From Leptolinea sp964420995 (GTDB taxonomy: Bacteria > Chloroflexota > Anaerolineae > Anaerolineales > Anaerolineaceae), in contig CAYQUX010000003.1 of NCBI GenBank assembly GCA_964420995.1, positions 124,001-188,000 of the forward strand: a stretch of 64,000 bases of DNA, in the 5' to 3' direction. The notes below the pieces were generated by a model. It saw only the letters and a program-made list of their open reading frames with translations, was not told where the DNA came from and made no database searches. Every line of letters starts with the position of its first letter. The stretch's first letter is position 1. A program made the position numbers and the translations under genes. Shown here in pieces: positions 18,917 to 27,200 of the stretch.

Positions 18917-20329
18917 CTAGATATCGAAGTACAGATTGAATTCATAGGGTGTCGGGCGCAGCCGTACAGGATCAAGCTCATTCAACTTCTTGTAGGAAAT
19001 GTAGGCTTCCAACAGGTCCGAGGTAAAGACATCACCCTTGAGCAGGAAGTCATGATCCGCTTCCAAAGCTGACAATACATCGCTTAATGAACCAGGTACC
19101 TGTTTGATCAATTTCTTTTCTTCGGCAGGCAGTTCGTAAAGGTCTTTATCCTGCGGTTCACCCGGGTCAATACGATTCTGAATACCATCCAGGCCTGCCA
19201 TTAAGAGCGCGGCAAAGCACAGGTACGGATTGCTGGAAGGATCGGGGGCGCGGAATTCGACCCGTTTGGCTTTTGAGCTTTTTGTTACCGGAATACGTAC
19301 AATGGCGGAGCGGTTGCGCTGAGAATATGCCAGATTTACGGGTGCTTCAAAGCCGGGCACCAGGCGGCGGAAGGAATTGGTTGTCGGTGAAGTAAGGGCC
19401 AGTAAAGCGGGTGCGTGCTTTAGCAGACCGCCGATATAGTATTTGGCCGTGTCAGACAGGCCGGCATAACCGGCAGCATCGTAGAAGACATTGGAATTGC
19501 CTTTCCACAGGGAGGAATGCACATGCATACCAGAGCCGTTGTCACCAAAGAGCGGTTTGGGCATGAAGGTTACAGTCTTGCCATTCTGGCGGGCGACATT
19601 CTTGGCGATATATTTGTAGAGCAGCAGGTTATCCGCCATGCGGGTCAGCGTGTCAAAGCGCATACCCAGCTCGGTTTGTCCGGCAGTCGCCACCTCGTGG
19701 TGATGGATTTCCATACGAACACCGGCTTCTTCCATCGCCATGACAATCTTGGAGCGAACATCCTGCAATGTGTCGGCGGGTGGAACAGGGAAATAACCGC
19801 GTTTCGGCGAGATTTGACCACCAAAGTTCGGCCTGTCAGCGCGGCCGCTGTTCCACCAGCCTTCTTCGCTGTCAATGTAGTAGAAGGATTCGAAGGTATT
19901 GCTGGAGTAACGAACATTATCAAAAATAAAGAACTCTGCTTCCGGTCCCATAAAAACGGTATCAGCAATGCCGGTCTGCTTCAGATACGCTTCGGCTTTG
20001 CGGGCAACATAGCGCGGATCGCGAAGATAGGGCTGCAGGGTAATGGGATCGTACACATCGCAGGTAATCACCAGGGTGGGAATGGTGGCAACCGGATCGA
20101 TGAAAGCTGTCTCAGGGTCGGGTTTCAGCAGCATATCAGATTCATGAATCTCCTGAAAACCCCGGATGGATGAGCCATCAAAGGGAATACCTTCTTCAAA
20201 TAGATCGGCGGTCAACCGGTGAACCGGAACAGTGAAATGCTGCCACTGACCGGGAAGATCTGTAAAGCGGATATCCACCATTTTTACGTCTTTTGCCAAC
20301 GCCAGTACTTCTGAAACTGTCTTAGCCAT
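18917..20329 (-). CDS. glnA: Glutamine synthetase type I, adenylylatable (GSI-beta-like)
   Basis: Makes glutamine from glutamate, ammonia and ATP as a dodecamer. 470 residues, the E. coli length. Motifs: FDGSSIRGF, the EAEFF metal site, NGSGMHVH, NRSAIVRIP, and the adenylylation loop DLYELPAEE with Tyr398, matching E. coli Tyr397. That site, together with a glnE gene 7 kb away, supports control by adenylylation. ATG with AAGGAG ribosome site. It has its own promoter (minus-strand TATAAT) and a TACCCAAATGG motif upstream, and is bounded by hairpins on both sides, so it forms a separate transcription unit. Confidence 0.96.
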   Translation of the reverse strand: MAKTVSEVLALAKDVKMVDIRFTDLPGQWQHFTVPVHRLTADLFEEGIPFDGSSIRGFQEIHESDMLLKPDPETAFIDPVATIPTLVITCDVYDPITLQPYLRDPRYVARKAEAYLKQTGIADTVFMGPEAEFFIFDNVRYSSNTFESFYYIDSEEGWWNSGRADRPNFGGQISPKRGYFPVPPADTLQDVRSKIVMAMEEAGVRMEIHHHEVATAGQTELGMRFDTLTRMADNLLLYKYIAKNVARQNGKTVTFMPKPLFGDNGSGMHVHSSLWKGNSNVFYDAAGYAGLSDTAKYYIGGLLKHAPALLALTSPTTNSFRRLVPGFEAPVNLAYSQRNRSAIVRIPVTKSSKAKRVEFRAPDPSSNPYLCFAALLMAGLDGIQNRIDPGEPQDKDLYELPAEEKKLIKQVPGSLSDVLSALEADHDFLLKGDVFTSDLLEAYISYKKLNELDPVRLRPTPYEFNLYFDI

Positions 20330-20374
20330 GGATTTTTCTCCTTAATGAGTTCTCTCTGCAAACTTATGTCCCAG

Positions 20375-20380
20375 ATTATA
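20375..20380 (-). promoter_or_regulatory. -10 box of glnA
   Basis: The minus strand reads TATAAT about 46 bases before the glnA ATG. No good -35 box precedes it; the TACCCAAATGG motif starts 24 bases further upstream, where an activator would sit. Confidence 0.55.
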
Positions 20381-20402
20381 TGCAGGCAGGGTACCCCTGT
20401 AT

Positions 20403-20418
20403 ATTACCCAAATGGAGC
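20403..20418. promoter_or_regulatory. Candidate nitrogen-regulon operator upstream of glnA
   Basis: ATTACCCAAATGG (20403-20415) shares an 11-base core, TACCCAAATGG, with the perfect palindrome upstream of the amino-acid permease. The right half is degenerate here (TGGAGC instead of TGGGTA). It lies 75-90 bases before the glnA start. Confidence 0.45.
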
Positions 20419-20463
20419 ATATTCACGCGGATTAATGCAATTGAAACACAACGATGAAAGAGC

Positions 20464-20491
20464 AAAAAACTCGCGCCAGGTACAGCGCGAG
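20464..20491 (-). terminator. Rho-independent terminator of the second glutamine synthetase gene
   Basis: Minus strand: CTCGCGC stem, 8-base loop, GCGCGAG, then six T (plus-strand A run 20464-20469). It isolates the upstream operon from glnA. Confidence 0.88.
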
Positions 20492-20530
20492 CTTGATCAT
20501 TATGTATGAAGTAGTGACCCCGGGTAGGAT

Positions 20531-21868
20531 TCAATAATTCGGGAGATATTTTTCCAATTCCCAGGGGGTAACAGATAGCCGGTAATCTTCCCATTCCAGT
20601 CGTTTGGCGCTGATGAACCGCTCAACCAGGTGAGAGCCGAGAGCGTTGCATATCACGTCATCTTTCTCCAGTTCATCCAGCGCCAGGTCAAGCGAATCAG
20701 GCAATATGGACGATTTGGGATGTTTCTGATTCTCTATGAGGTAAATGTTTTCTTCCGTGGCTTCAGGTACTGGCAGGTTCCGCCTGATTCCATCCAATCC
20801 GGCAGCCAGCATCACGGCAAATGCCAGATATGGATTACAGCTTGGATCAGGGCATCGTAATTCCAACCGGGTTAATGAATCATCCGATGATCGGGGAACC
20901 CGTATCAATGCGGAACGGTTGATGCGCGCCCAGGTGATGTATACCGGAGCTTCATATCCGGCTACCAGCCGCTTGTACGAATTCACCAGCGGCGCGAGCA
21001 CGGCACACATACCGCGGGAATGATATAACTGGCCGGCAATGAACTGTTTGGCAATCAATGACAGGCCATGCGGATCGCCCGGGTCCGCGAAAGCGTTCTT
21101 CCCGTTGGCTGTGAAAGCCAGACTCTGGTGAACATGCATGCCTGAACCGCTCATTCCCCTGATGGGCTTGGGCATAAAGGAACAATACAGGCCATTTAGT
21201 TGGGCGATCACCTTTAACGCCACCCGCAGGGTAACAGCACTGTCAGCGGTCTTCAACGCGTCAGAGTAGCGGAAGTCGATCTCATGCTGCCCGGGAGCCC
21301 CTTCATGATGCATGGCCTCCACGTCCAAACCAAGCGCCTCCAGAGTGGTGGACATGTTTCGGCGCAACCCGGCGGCCATATCAGAAGGAGCGTCAAAATA
21401 GCTGCCCGCGTCGTGCGGTTTCGGCGGTATTAATGCTCCATCGTTATGAGGTTTAAAAAGAAAGAATTCCAGTTCGGGGCCGGTAAAATATTGAAAGCCC
21501 ATTTCCCGCGCTTCATTTAATACGTTACGCAAAACCCCTCTTGGATCGCCCTGGAAAGGCATACCTTCCGGAGTATTCACATCACATATCAGGCGAGCGG
21601 TGGCATCTTCCCCTTTCAACCAGGGGACTATGGCAAATGTCGATAGATCTGGCCGTAAGTGCATATCGCTCTCTGCCACCCTGGCGAAACCCTCAATGGA
21701 CGAGCCGTCAAACCAGATTCCATTTTCCAGGGCGGCTGGCAACTCATGGATCGGGATGGTTACATTTTTTACCACGCCGACAATGTCCGTGAATTGCAGG
21801 TCAACAAAGCGGATATTGTTTATCTCTGTTCTGTTTAAAATTTCAGTCTTGGAAGATTGGTTTATCAT
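20531..21868 (-). CDS. Second glutamine synthetase, GSI-alpha-like
   Basis: A 445-residue type I glutamine synthetase, shorter than the downstream glnA. It has FDGSSIEGF, GPELEFFLF, GSGMHVHQSL, and INRSALIRVP, and a C-terminus (VTPWELEKYLPNY) like the B. subtilis-type short enzymes. It lacks the NLYDLPPEE adenylylation loop: the aligned segment reads NIYLIENQ, so GlnE control is not expected. It could be a true glutamine synthetase or a related gamma-glutamyl ligase; active-site motifs favour the former. It starts 21 bases after the Ser/Thr kinase stop and is probably cotranscribed with kinase and phosphatase. Confidence 0.88.
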   Translation of the reverse strand: MINQSSKTEILNRTEINNIRFVDLQFTDIVGVVKNVTIPIHELPAALENGIWFDGSSIEGFARVAESDMHLRPDLSTFAIVPWLKGEDATARLICDVNTPEGMPFQGDPRGVLRNVLNEAREMGFQYFTGPELEFFLFKPHNDGALIPPKPHDAGSYFDAPSDMAAGLRRNMSTTLEALGLDVEAMHHEGAPGQHEIDFRYSDALKTADSAVTLRVALKVIAQLNGLYCSFMPKPIRGMSGSGMHVHQSLAFTANGKNAFADPGDPHGLSLIAKQFIAGQLYHSRGMCAVLAPLVNSYKRLVAGYEAPVYITWARINRSALIRVPRSSDDSLTRLELRCPDPSCNPYLAFAVMLAAGLDGIRRNLPVPEATEENIYLIENQKHPKSSILPDSLDLALDELEKDDVICNALGSHLVERFISAKRLEWEDYRLSVTPWELEKYLPNY

Positions 21869-21889
21869 AGGAGGCCTTGGATATGAAGA

Positions 21890-22894
21890 TTATGGACGCA
21901 GAGTCTGTAAAAACAATCCCAGCGCGACCAGGCCCGCGAGGATAACCAGGGCTATCACAATTGAGCGAATGATTTGCAACTGAGCCAGCGAAAGCCCTGG
22001 TGACAAGCGCCTCTCTTTTCGTTCCAAAATCGTGAGATCAACACTTTGCGGATCATTTAACGCGGCAATCAATTCTTCCATGGTCTGGTAGCGTTCTGCC
22101 GGTTCTTTTTGCAGACATCTGGCAACAATCGCCGCCAGTTGTGGTGATACCGATGGTTTGAGTTTATCCAGCCGGGGTGGAGTATTATTCAGATGTTGCG
22201 ACATCACGGCCATATTGGAATCCCCGGAAAACGGCGGGGTTCCGGCAAGCAGTTCAAACAGGATGATTCCCAGAGCGTAAATATCGGTACGGCGATCCCC
22301 CCGCTGGCCGTCAATTTGTTCGGGCGACATATAATCAGGCGTGCCCATGGTGGCACTTAAATTGGAATATGTTACCCGGTGGGCGCTTTTCGTCAACGCC
22401 AGGCCAAAATCCATAATGATCGGTTGTCCCTCACTGCTGACCAGAATATTCTCCGGTTTGAGGTCGCGGTGGATCACCTTGTTCTCATGACAGTAAGCCA
22501 TTCCCTCGGCGATCTTCCTTATAATTCGAATCGCCTCATCCTCAGGGAATGAACCCGCTGTGTCAATCAAGGCGCGCAGCGACGTACCGTCCACGTACTC
22601 AGTCACCAGGTAAGGCACCTTGTTGTATTTTCCTGAACCCAATCCCTTTAATACGGCAGGATGATTGAGGGTATTGATCACTTCCAACTCGCGTTGAAAT
22701 CGTTCATATTGAGCCGGATCCCCAAGCATGGATTGGTCCGGTACTTTTATGACAACCTCCCGACGGTTCACCAGGTCATAGGCACGATAAACATCACTCA
22801 TTCCACCCTGAGCCATATGCGTCTGGATTTGATAGCGGTCGAATTGGTCGCCAATCTGAGGCATGTTGTCAGAAATTATAGCATAGGCATTCAT
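21890..22894 (-). CDS. Membrane-anchored Ser/Thr protein kinase (PknB family)
   Basis: About 334 residues from ATG 22894, which overlaps the phosphatase stop as ATGA; a start 10 codons upstream would overlap it by 34 bases. Complete Hanks-type kinase: glycine loop (MAQGGMSDVY), catalytic Lys near 50, HRDLKPEN (about 142-149), DFG (about 162-164), and MGTPDYMSPEQ. A single membrane segment (about 305-328) lies at the very C-terminus with almost nothing outside, so there is no extracellular PASTA sensor. It is sandwiched between PP2C phosphatase and glutamine synthetase genes; its substrate may be in this pathway (inference). Confidence 0.92.
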   Translation of the reverse strand: MNAYAIISDNMPQIGDQFDRYQIQTHMAQGGMSDVYRAYDLVNRREVVIKVPDQSMLGDPAQYERFQRELEVINTLNHPAVLKGLGSGKYNKVPYLVTEYVDGTSLRALIDTAGSFPEDEAIRIIRKIAEGMAYCHENKVIHRDLKPENILVSSEGQPIIMDFGLALTKSAHRVTYSNLSATMGTPDYMSPEQIDGQRGDRRTDIYALGIILFELLAGTPPFSGDSNMAVMSQHLNNTPPRLDKLKPSVSPQLAAIVARCLQKEPAERYQTMEELIAALNDPQSVDLTILERKERRLSPGLSLAQLQIIRSIVIALVILAGLVALGLFLQTLRP

Positions 22895-23706
22895 CGTGTC
22901 ATATTCCTCAATTTGTAAAGCCACGCCGGGCTTTTTATATGCTCATCAGATGTGGATACCGGATGAAATCCGTTGACCTGGAAAGCAACCACAGAAGCGT
23001 TATCATCCGATTCACGTTCCATCGCAAGATCGACCAGAGCCTGACTGACCTGTTCCACAGGATGTTGTTCAGCCACCCTGGCAAATTCTTCGTCTTCAAT
23101 AACCGACCAGACTCCGTCCGAACAAAGGATGATCTGATCGCCAGGCTGAAGCCGGTGACGGGTCAGGTGCGGTTTTACAAACAGGCTGATCCCTACAGCC
23201 CGGGTAAGAATCGATCGTTGCGAGTGAGTACGGATTCTATTGGGTTTTAGAATCCTGGCCCGTACCATCTCTCCAACCTGGGTGTGATCCACCGTCAGGC
23301 AATCCGCTATTCCATTTCGTATCAGGTAAGCCCGGCTATCGCCAACATGACCCAGGTGCAGAGTATCGCCAAGTATGTAAGCAACAGTAATTGTCGTTCC
23401 CATTCTCCCTACACCTTTTTGAGCAGCCGTGTTATAGACCTGCAGGTTGGCTTTATCAATTCCGGTCTTAATGGCGTCCGGCCGGGGGATATTTCTTTCA
23501 AGTAAGGTTCCAGCCACCAGATCCAGTGCCATCTGGCTGGCCAGCCCTCCCAGCGAATAACCGCCCATACCATCCGCGACTCCGTATACCATTCCTTTCA
23601 AGGGGTCGCTTTTTGCATCATGAATATGGATCGAATCCTGGTTATCCTCACGAATCAAGCCGACAACACTCACACCACTACAGACTATTTCCGGTATGCA
23701 CCGCAT
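22891..23706 (-). CDS. PP2C-family Ser/Thr protein phosphatase (PrpC/Stp type)
   Basis: A 271-residue metal-dependent phosphatase that reverses Hanks-kinase phosphorylation. Motifs: IREDNQDS (about 19-26), VADGMGGY (about 43-50), GTTITVAY, GHVGDSRAYL, LCSDGVW, and DDNASVV with the final metal Asp. AGGAG lies 11 bases before the ATG. The gene is coupled to the kinase by a four-base overlap and follows the amino-acid permease after a 54-base gap containing a hairpin. Confidence 0.93.
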   Translation of the reverse strand: MRCIPEIVCSGVSVVGLIREDNQDSIHIHDAKSDPLKGMVYGVADGMGGYSLGGLASQMALDLVAGTLLERNIPRPDAIKTGIDKANLQVYNTAAQKGVGRMGTTITVAYILGDTLHLGHVGDSRAYLIRNGIADCLTVDHTQVGEMVRARILKPNRIRTHSQRSILTRAVGISLFVKPHLTRHRLQPGDQIILCSDGVWSVIEDEEFARVAEQHPVEQVSQALVDLAMERESDDNASVVAFQVNGFHPVSTSDEHIKSPAWLYKLRNMTR

Positions 23707-23730
23707 CAGCGATTTTTCTCCTGAAAGAAT

Positions 23731-23762
23731 GAGGAAAGAGATAGGACTCTATCTCTTTCCTC
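23731..23762 (-). terminator. Hairpin between permease and PP2C genes (attenuator or processing site)
   Basis: A perfect 13-bp inverted repeat, GAGGAAAGAGATA (23731-23743) with its complement at 23750-23762 and a 6-base loop, overlaps the permease stop codon. On the minus strand it is followed by ATTCTTTC, not a full T run. It may therefore be a leaky terminator or an mRNA-stabilising stem that lets part of the transcription continue into PP2C, kinase and glutamine synthetase. Confidence 0.6.
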
Positions 23763-25329
23763 AAAGCAGATTGGTAACCTTATCGTGTGATTCACCCGCT
23801 TTTTCCTGAGGGCTTGAAAAAATGGGTTTTCCTTTTTTCGCACTGTTAATAATGAAATAGAGCGAACTGGCAATTAACCAGACAAACGAGATACCCAGCG
23901 CTAAATAAGTAGCTGAAGTTGTGGTTCCGCCGGTCATTATGCCAATAATGAAGATGGTGAGCAGCATCACAATATTGGCGATAAAACCAAGCAGTGGGAT
24001 AATGGCATGTTTTATGGAATTGAAATCGGATGTGCCGGCAAAAGCGACGAAAGTCAATCCACAGATCAACGCGTACAGAATAAAAGTACCCAGGTTGGAT
24101 GCCAGTGTGATGCCAGTCAAAGCGGTCACACCACCTGAAACTCCGATTGTCCCAATTATGCCTGTAATAATCACAAGAATGATGACCGCCACCGAAGGTG
24201 TGGCATATTTCTCATGCAATAAACCCATAACATCGGGCAATTCTGAGTCTTGAGCCATGGCAAAACTGATTCGTACGGCCGTGTTCATGGCTGCCAGTGT
24301 AGTACCAAGGATTGCCAGGCCAACAGTAGCGGCAATGACCAGCATGAACGCGAACCCATTACCGCCAAGGAATGCGTCACCTATTTGAATGGCCATATCG
24401 CCAATGGGAGCGCTGGATGCCGCGGCTGCCGCAATACCGGATAACGATCCATCCGTTGATGTTAACTTCGAGCTCAATGCGTAATTGGCGGCAAAGTATT
24501 CCAGCAAATAGGCGAACAAGCCTTGAATAACCAGCGACAGGATAACACCGCGGGGAATATCCCTTTTGGGATTTTTTGCTTCAGCAGCCAACGCCGTGGA
24601 TGATTCAAACCCAACCAGGATCAAAATAGCGATGGTGGATTGAAACAACATACCAGAGAGATTGTGGGGAATGATGATCGATGTTGCCGTTGGGTGATAC
24701 CACTCTGTTGGGGCAACATTTAATGGATTTTGAATACGGAACATGATCGCCAGTACGGAAAAAACCACAAGTGATGTTAATTGAATGATATTGATCACAA
24801 TGGAAACGGTCGTTGAACCGATAATTCCACGAACAGCCACCAGGCCGACTACCGTGGCAAACATCCAGACAAGCAGTATCTGTCCCCAGACTGTAACATC
24901 CCACCCAAACTGGTTCAGCGTATAAGATACCAATATCGCGAAAAAAGCCACCATGACTCCCGGATAAACCCAGTAGAAGAGATGGGCTGCCCAACCGGTG
25001 ATGAATTTCGCAACGCGAGCCCAACGTCGATGGTGTGCTTCACCCCTATCAAGAAAAGCTTTTTCAGCAAAATAATAAGCGCTTCCGCTTCCGGCATCCG
25101 GGTATCGGCGGGCCAGTTCAGCAAAAGAAAAAGCCGTCAAAAAGGCAACGATCAATGCGACTACAATGCCTGTCCACATATCTCCGGCGGTGCTTTTACC
25201 GCTGGCATCCACATTGGCAGCCTGAAGCTGAAAGGTCATCCATAGAAAGGCGCCCGGTGCGATTAATGCCATCGCGTTTACGGTAACACCCGTCAACCCC
25301 AGGGTCTTCTTGATCGAGGGAGTAGTCAT
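23761..25329 (-). CDS. APC-superfamily amino-acid permease
   Basis: A 522-residue protein with about twelve membrane segments and the APC signature in segment 1 (LTGVTVNAMALIAPGAFLW), FAELARRYPDAGSGSAYYFAE after segment 2, and GFESSTALAAEAKNPKRDIP near segment 6. It imports or exchanges amino acids or amines; the substrate is not readable from sequence. AGGAG ribosome site. It leads the likely permease-PP2C-kinase-glutamine synthetase operon and has a palindromic operator candidate overlapping its probable promoter, which points to a nitrogen-related substrate. Confidence 0.9.
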   Translation of the reverse strand: MTTPSIKKTLGLTGVTVNAMALIAPGAFLWMTFQLQAANVDASGKSTAGDMWTGIVVALIVAFLTAFSFAELARRYPDAGSGSAYYFAEKAFLDRGEAHHRRWARVAKFITGWAAHLFYWVYPGVMVAFFAILVSYTLNQFGWDVTVWGQILLVWMFATVVGLVAVRGIIGSTTVSIVINIIQLTSLVVFSVLAIMFRIQNPLNVAPTEWYHPTATSIIIPHNLSGMLFQSTIAILILVGFESSTALAAEAKNPKRDIPRGVILSLVIQGLFAYLLEYFAANYALSSKLTSTDGSLSGIAAAAASSAPIGDMAIQIGDAFLGGNGFAFMLVIAATVGLAILGTTLAAMNTAVRISFAMAQDSELPDVMGLLHEKYATPSVAVIILVIITGIIGTIGVSGGVTALTGITLASNLGTFILYALICGLTFVAFAGTSDFNSIKHAIIPLLGFIANIVMLLTIFIIGIMTGGTTTSATYLALGISFVWLIASSLYFIINSAKKGKPIFSSPQEKAGESHDKVTNLL

Positions 25330-25473
25330 ACAAATCTCCTATTGTTTTGGTCAGGGGGAATATTTGTATTATTTTACAAATTGGAGTGTATGACCCACAG
25401 TACCTGAAAGGGGTAATTTTTCCGTTTAAAACCATAAGATCGCACTTAATTCGTTCTGCCTAGTGAGATAATG

Positions 25474-25506
25474 TACCCAAATGGGTAATGACAAAAGAAT
25501 TACCCA
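25474..25506. promoter_or_regulatory. Candidate operator of the permease operon: palindrome plus third half-site
   Basis: TACCCA-AA-TGGGTA (25474-25487) is a perfect 6+6 palindrome with a two-base centre. TGGGTAAT (25482-25489) also forms an 8-bp inverted repeat with ATTACCCA (25499-25506) across nine bases. On the minus strand the palindrome falls between TTGTCA and CATTAT/TTATCT, that is, within a plausible promoter, as expected for a repressor site. Confidence 0.55.
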
Positions 25507-25630
25507 ATCTTGCACCGGGAAAGTATTTTTTTAGAAAATCTTTAAAACAAATTCACATTTGAAATCTGTTGAATAAGCCAATTTTAAAGATCATAAATAA
25601 TACTCTTAGTCCACTCCCGGTAATAACAAT

Positions 25631-25652
25631 AAAACTGCCGGGAGACAGTTTT
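25631..25652 (-). terminator. Probable terminator of the ArsB/NhaD-type transporter gene
   Basis: AAAACTG (25631-25637) pairs with CAGTTTT (25646-25652) around an 8-base loop, about 35 bases after the stop of the minus-strand transporter gene. The T-rich 3' arm supports termination; the stem is short. Confidence 0.55.
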
Positions 25653-25686
25653 ATTGTCATTGCATGAAAGGGTGGTGTTACGAGGA

Positions 25687-26988
25687 TCAGTACCAGCCGA
25701 TCATTCCCTTTCCTACCACCATTAGAGATCCCATGGCCATGGCGATTAAAGTTGGCGGGACGGCAATCATCAGCCATCTTTTCCAACCAACTTTTCCATA
25801 GTTTTTCTCCATAAATCCATACGCTACTACATTGGCAGAAGCGCCGATTGGGGTCAGGTTTCCCCCGAAATCGACGCCCAAAGCCAGAGCCCAGACCATC
25901 AATGCCAGGGCAGGCATTCCTGGCAATTCTGCCAGGTCTTCCAGAACATAACTCATGGCCAAGGCGAGAGGAACATTATCCAGGACGCCGCTGGCCAGCC
26001 CGGGCAACCAGTGCAAAGCCATGACCATTTCATTTCTTGAAGTGGCGTTATCCGCCAGTAGTGTGGCCATCGACGAGAAAATTCCGACCTTCTCAAGCCC
26101 GCCGATTAACAGGAATAAACCACCAAAGAAAAGGATACTCTCCCCATCCACTTTTAATACCACCGAACGTGCATCACCCGGTCGCAGCATAACCAACGCC
26201 ATGATAGCAGGGACCATGGCAGATGTGGCGGCATTGATCGGCAATCCGGTCAAATGGCTCAACGGTAAATGAAAAACCAGAAAGAAGACAGCCAGTCCAA
26301 AACCGATCACGCCAACACGTGACATGTAGGCATGCATTTTCTCATTGTGAAGACTTTCTATCTCGGCGATTGTTTCCGTAGTTAACATGTCTCGCGCATG
26401 AGTCAGCGCTTTGCGATTGATGAAGTAGAAAAAAACCAGCAACGTGAGAGCGATTATTGTACTGATGGGACCCGTATTTAAAACAAAATCATTAAATGTG
26501 AAACCCAATGTAGTTCCCAGAATAACATTGGGGGGATCACCCATCAAGGTTGCCGCCCCGCCCACATTGGCCGCGCAAACCTCAGATATGATCACGGGTA
26601 TGGGGTCCAATTTTAACAACCTGGTTAATTGAAGAGTCAACGCGGAAAGGAAAAGCATAACCGTTATGCTATCCATAAACATCGACAATCCGCTGGCCAG
26701 TAAAACTAGGATCACAAATAGTGACACTGGTTGATAGTTGACTTTTTTAATGGCCGCCATAGCCAGCCAGGTGAAAAAACCTGCCTCATTAAGAATGGAA
26801 ACCAGAATGAACATCCCTGAAAGCAAACCAAGGGTTTCCCAGTTGATGTATTCAACGGCGTCAAGCGGCGTTAACACTCCGGTTGCGATTAATAAACCAC
26901 CGCCAATAAGAGCAACCCAGTGACGGGGAAATTTCTCACTGATGATTACGGCATATGTGATTACGAAAATGATGATGGAAGTTATCAT
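25687..26988 (-). CDS. ArsB/NhaD-type ion transporter (IT superfamily)
   Basis: A 433-residue membrane protein with about eleven segments. The paired family motifs are ANVGGAATLMGDPPNVI (about 140-157) and, in the second half, GNLTPIGASANVVA, typical of the ArsB/NhaD permeases. Family members carry arsenite, sodium/proton, sulfate or dicarboxylates, so the substrate is open. There is no arsenic gene nearby. GAGG precedes the ATG. It is divergent from glnE, and the shared 212-base region carries two copies of the nitrogen-block motif, which hints at coordinated control. Confidence 0.85.
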   Translation of the reverse strand: MITSIIIFVITYAVIISEKFPRHWVALIGGGLLIATGVLTPLDAVEYINWETLGLLSGMFILVSILNEAGFFTWLAMAAIKKVNYQPVSLFVILVLLASGLSMFMDSITVMLFLSALTLQLTRLLKLDPIPVIISEVCAANVGGAATLMGDPPNVILGTTLGFTFNDFVLNTGPISTIIALTLLVFFYFINRKALTHARDMLTTETIAEIESLHNEKMHAYMSRVGVIGFGLAVFFLVFHLPLSHLTGLPINAATSAMVPAIMALVMLRPGDARSVVLKVDGESILFFGGLFLLIGGLEKVGIFSSMATLLADNATSRNEMVMALHWLPGLASGVLDNVPLALAMSYVLEDLAELPGMPALALMVWALALGVDFGGNLTPIGASANVVAYGFMEKNYGKVGWKRWLMIAVPPTLIAMAMGSLMVVGKGMIGWY

Positions 26989-27048
26989 GAGTGCCTCAAC
27001 ATATCAGGTTGTATGCAGGCATTTTACGGAGGTAAAGCCGGATTTCAA

Positions 27049-27064
27049 ATTACCCGAAGGGAGG
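27049..27064. promoter_or_regulatory. Candidate operator copy near the ArsB/NhaD-type transporter
   Basis: ATTACCCGAAGGGAGG (27049-27064) resembles the glnA-upstream copy (ATTACCCAAATGGAGC) and lies about 60-75 bases before the transporter start. Match to the palindrome is partial. Confidence 0.35.
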
Positions 27065-27135
27065 ATTTTTTATCGTTTTTCAGGTGAGAATCTCTCTGCA
27101 AAACTCCCAATTAAATACGTTTGATCAACAGGATT

Positions 27136-27149
27136 AACCCATTTGGGTA
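27136..27149. promoter_or_regulatory. Candidate operator between ArsB/NhaD-type transporter and glnE
   Basis: AACCCA-TT-TGGGTA matches the permease palindrome at 13 of 14 positions when read in reverse. It lies 40-53 bases upstream of the glnE -10 box and could serve both divergent genes. Confidence 0.5.
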
Positions 27150-27188
27150 CTCTCCCATCCCATTGCGCCGTGGGGGTAACCGCTCAGG

Positions 27189-27200
27189 TATAATCTTTTT
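27189..27200 (+). promoter_or_regulatory. -10 box of glnE placed for a leaderless transcript
   Basis: TATAAT at 27189-27194, six bases, then ATG at 27201, with no ribosome site. The string GGTATAATCTTTTTATG differs by one base from the one at coaX. Confidence 0.6.

Larger units (their letters stand above)
25330..25686. other. 357-base intergenic region holding the permease promoter and operator candidates
   Basis: No coding region is seen. It contains the permease leader, a promoter-like stretch around 25465-25495 on the minus strand, several GGGTAAT/ATTACCC half-sites (25411, 25483, 25499), and the terminator of the ArsB/NhaD-type transporter (25631-25652). The stretch is AT-rich. Confidence 0.6.

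Noticed and set aside
20391..20399. GGGTACCCC as part of the nitrogen motif
   Set aside because: It is a different palindrome; similar GGTACC strings occur within genes elsewhere and have no shared spacing.
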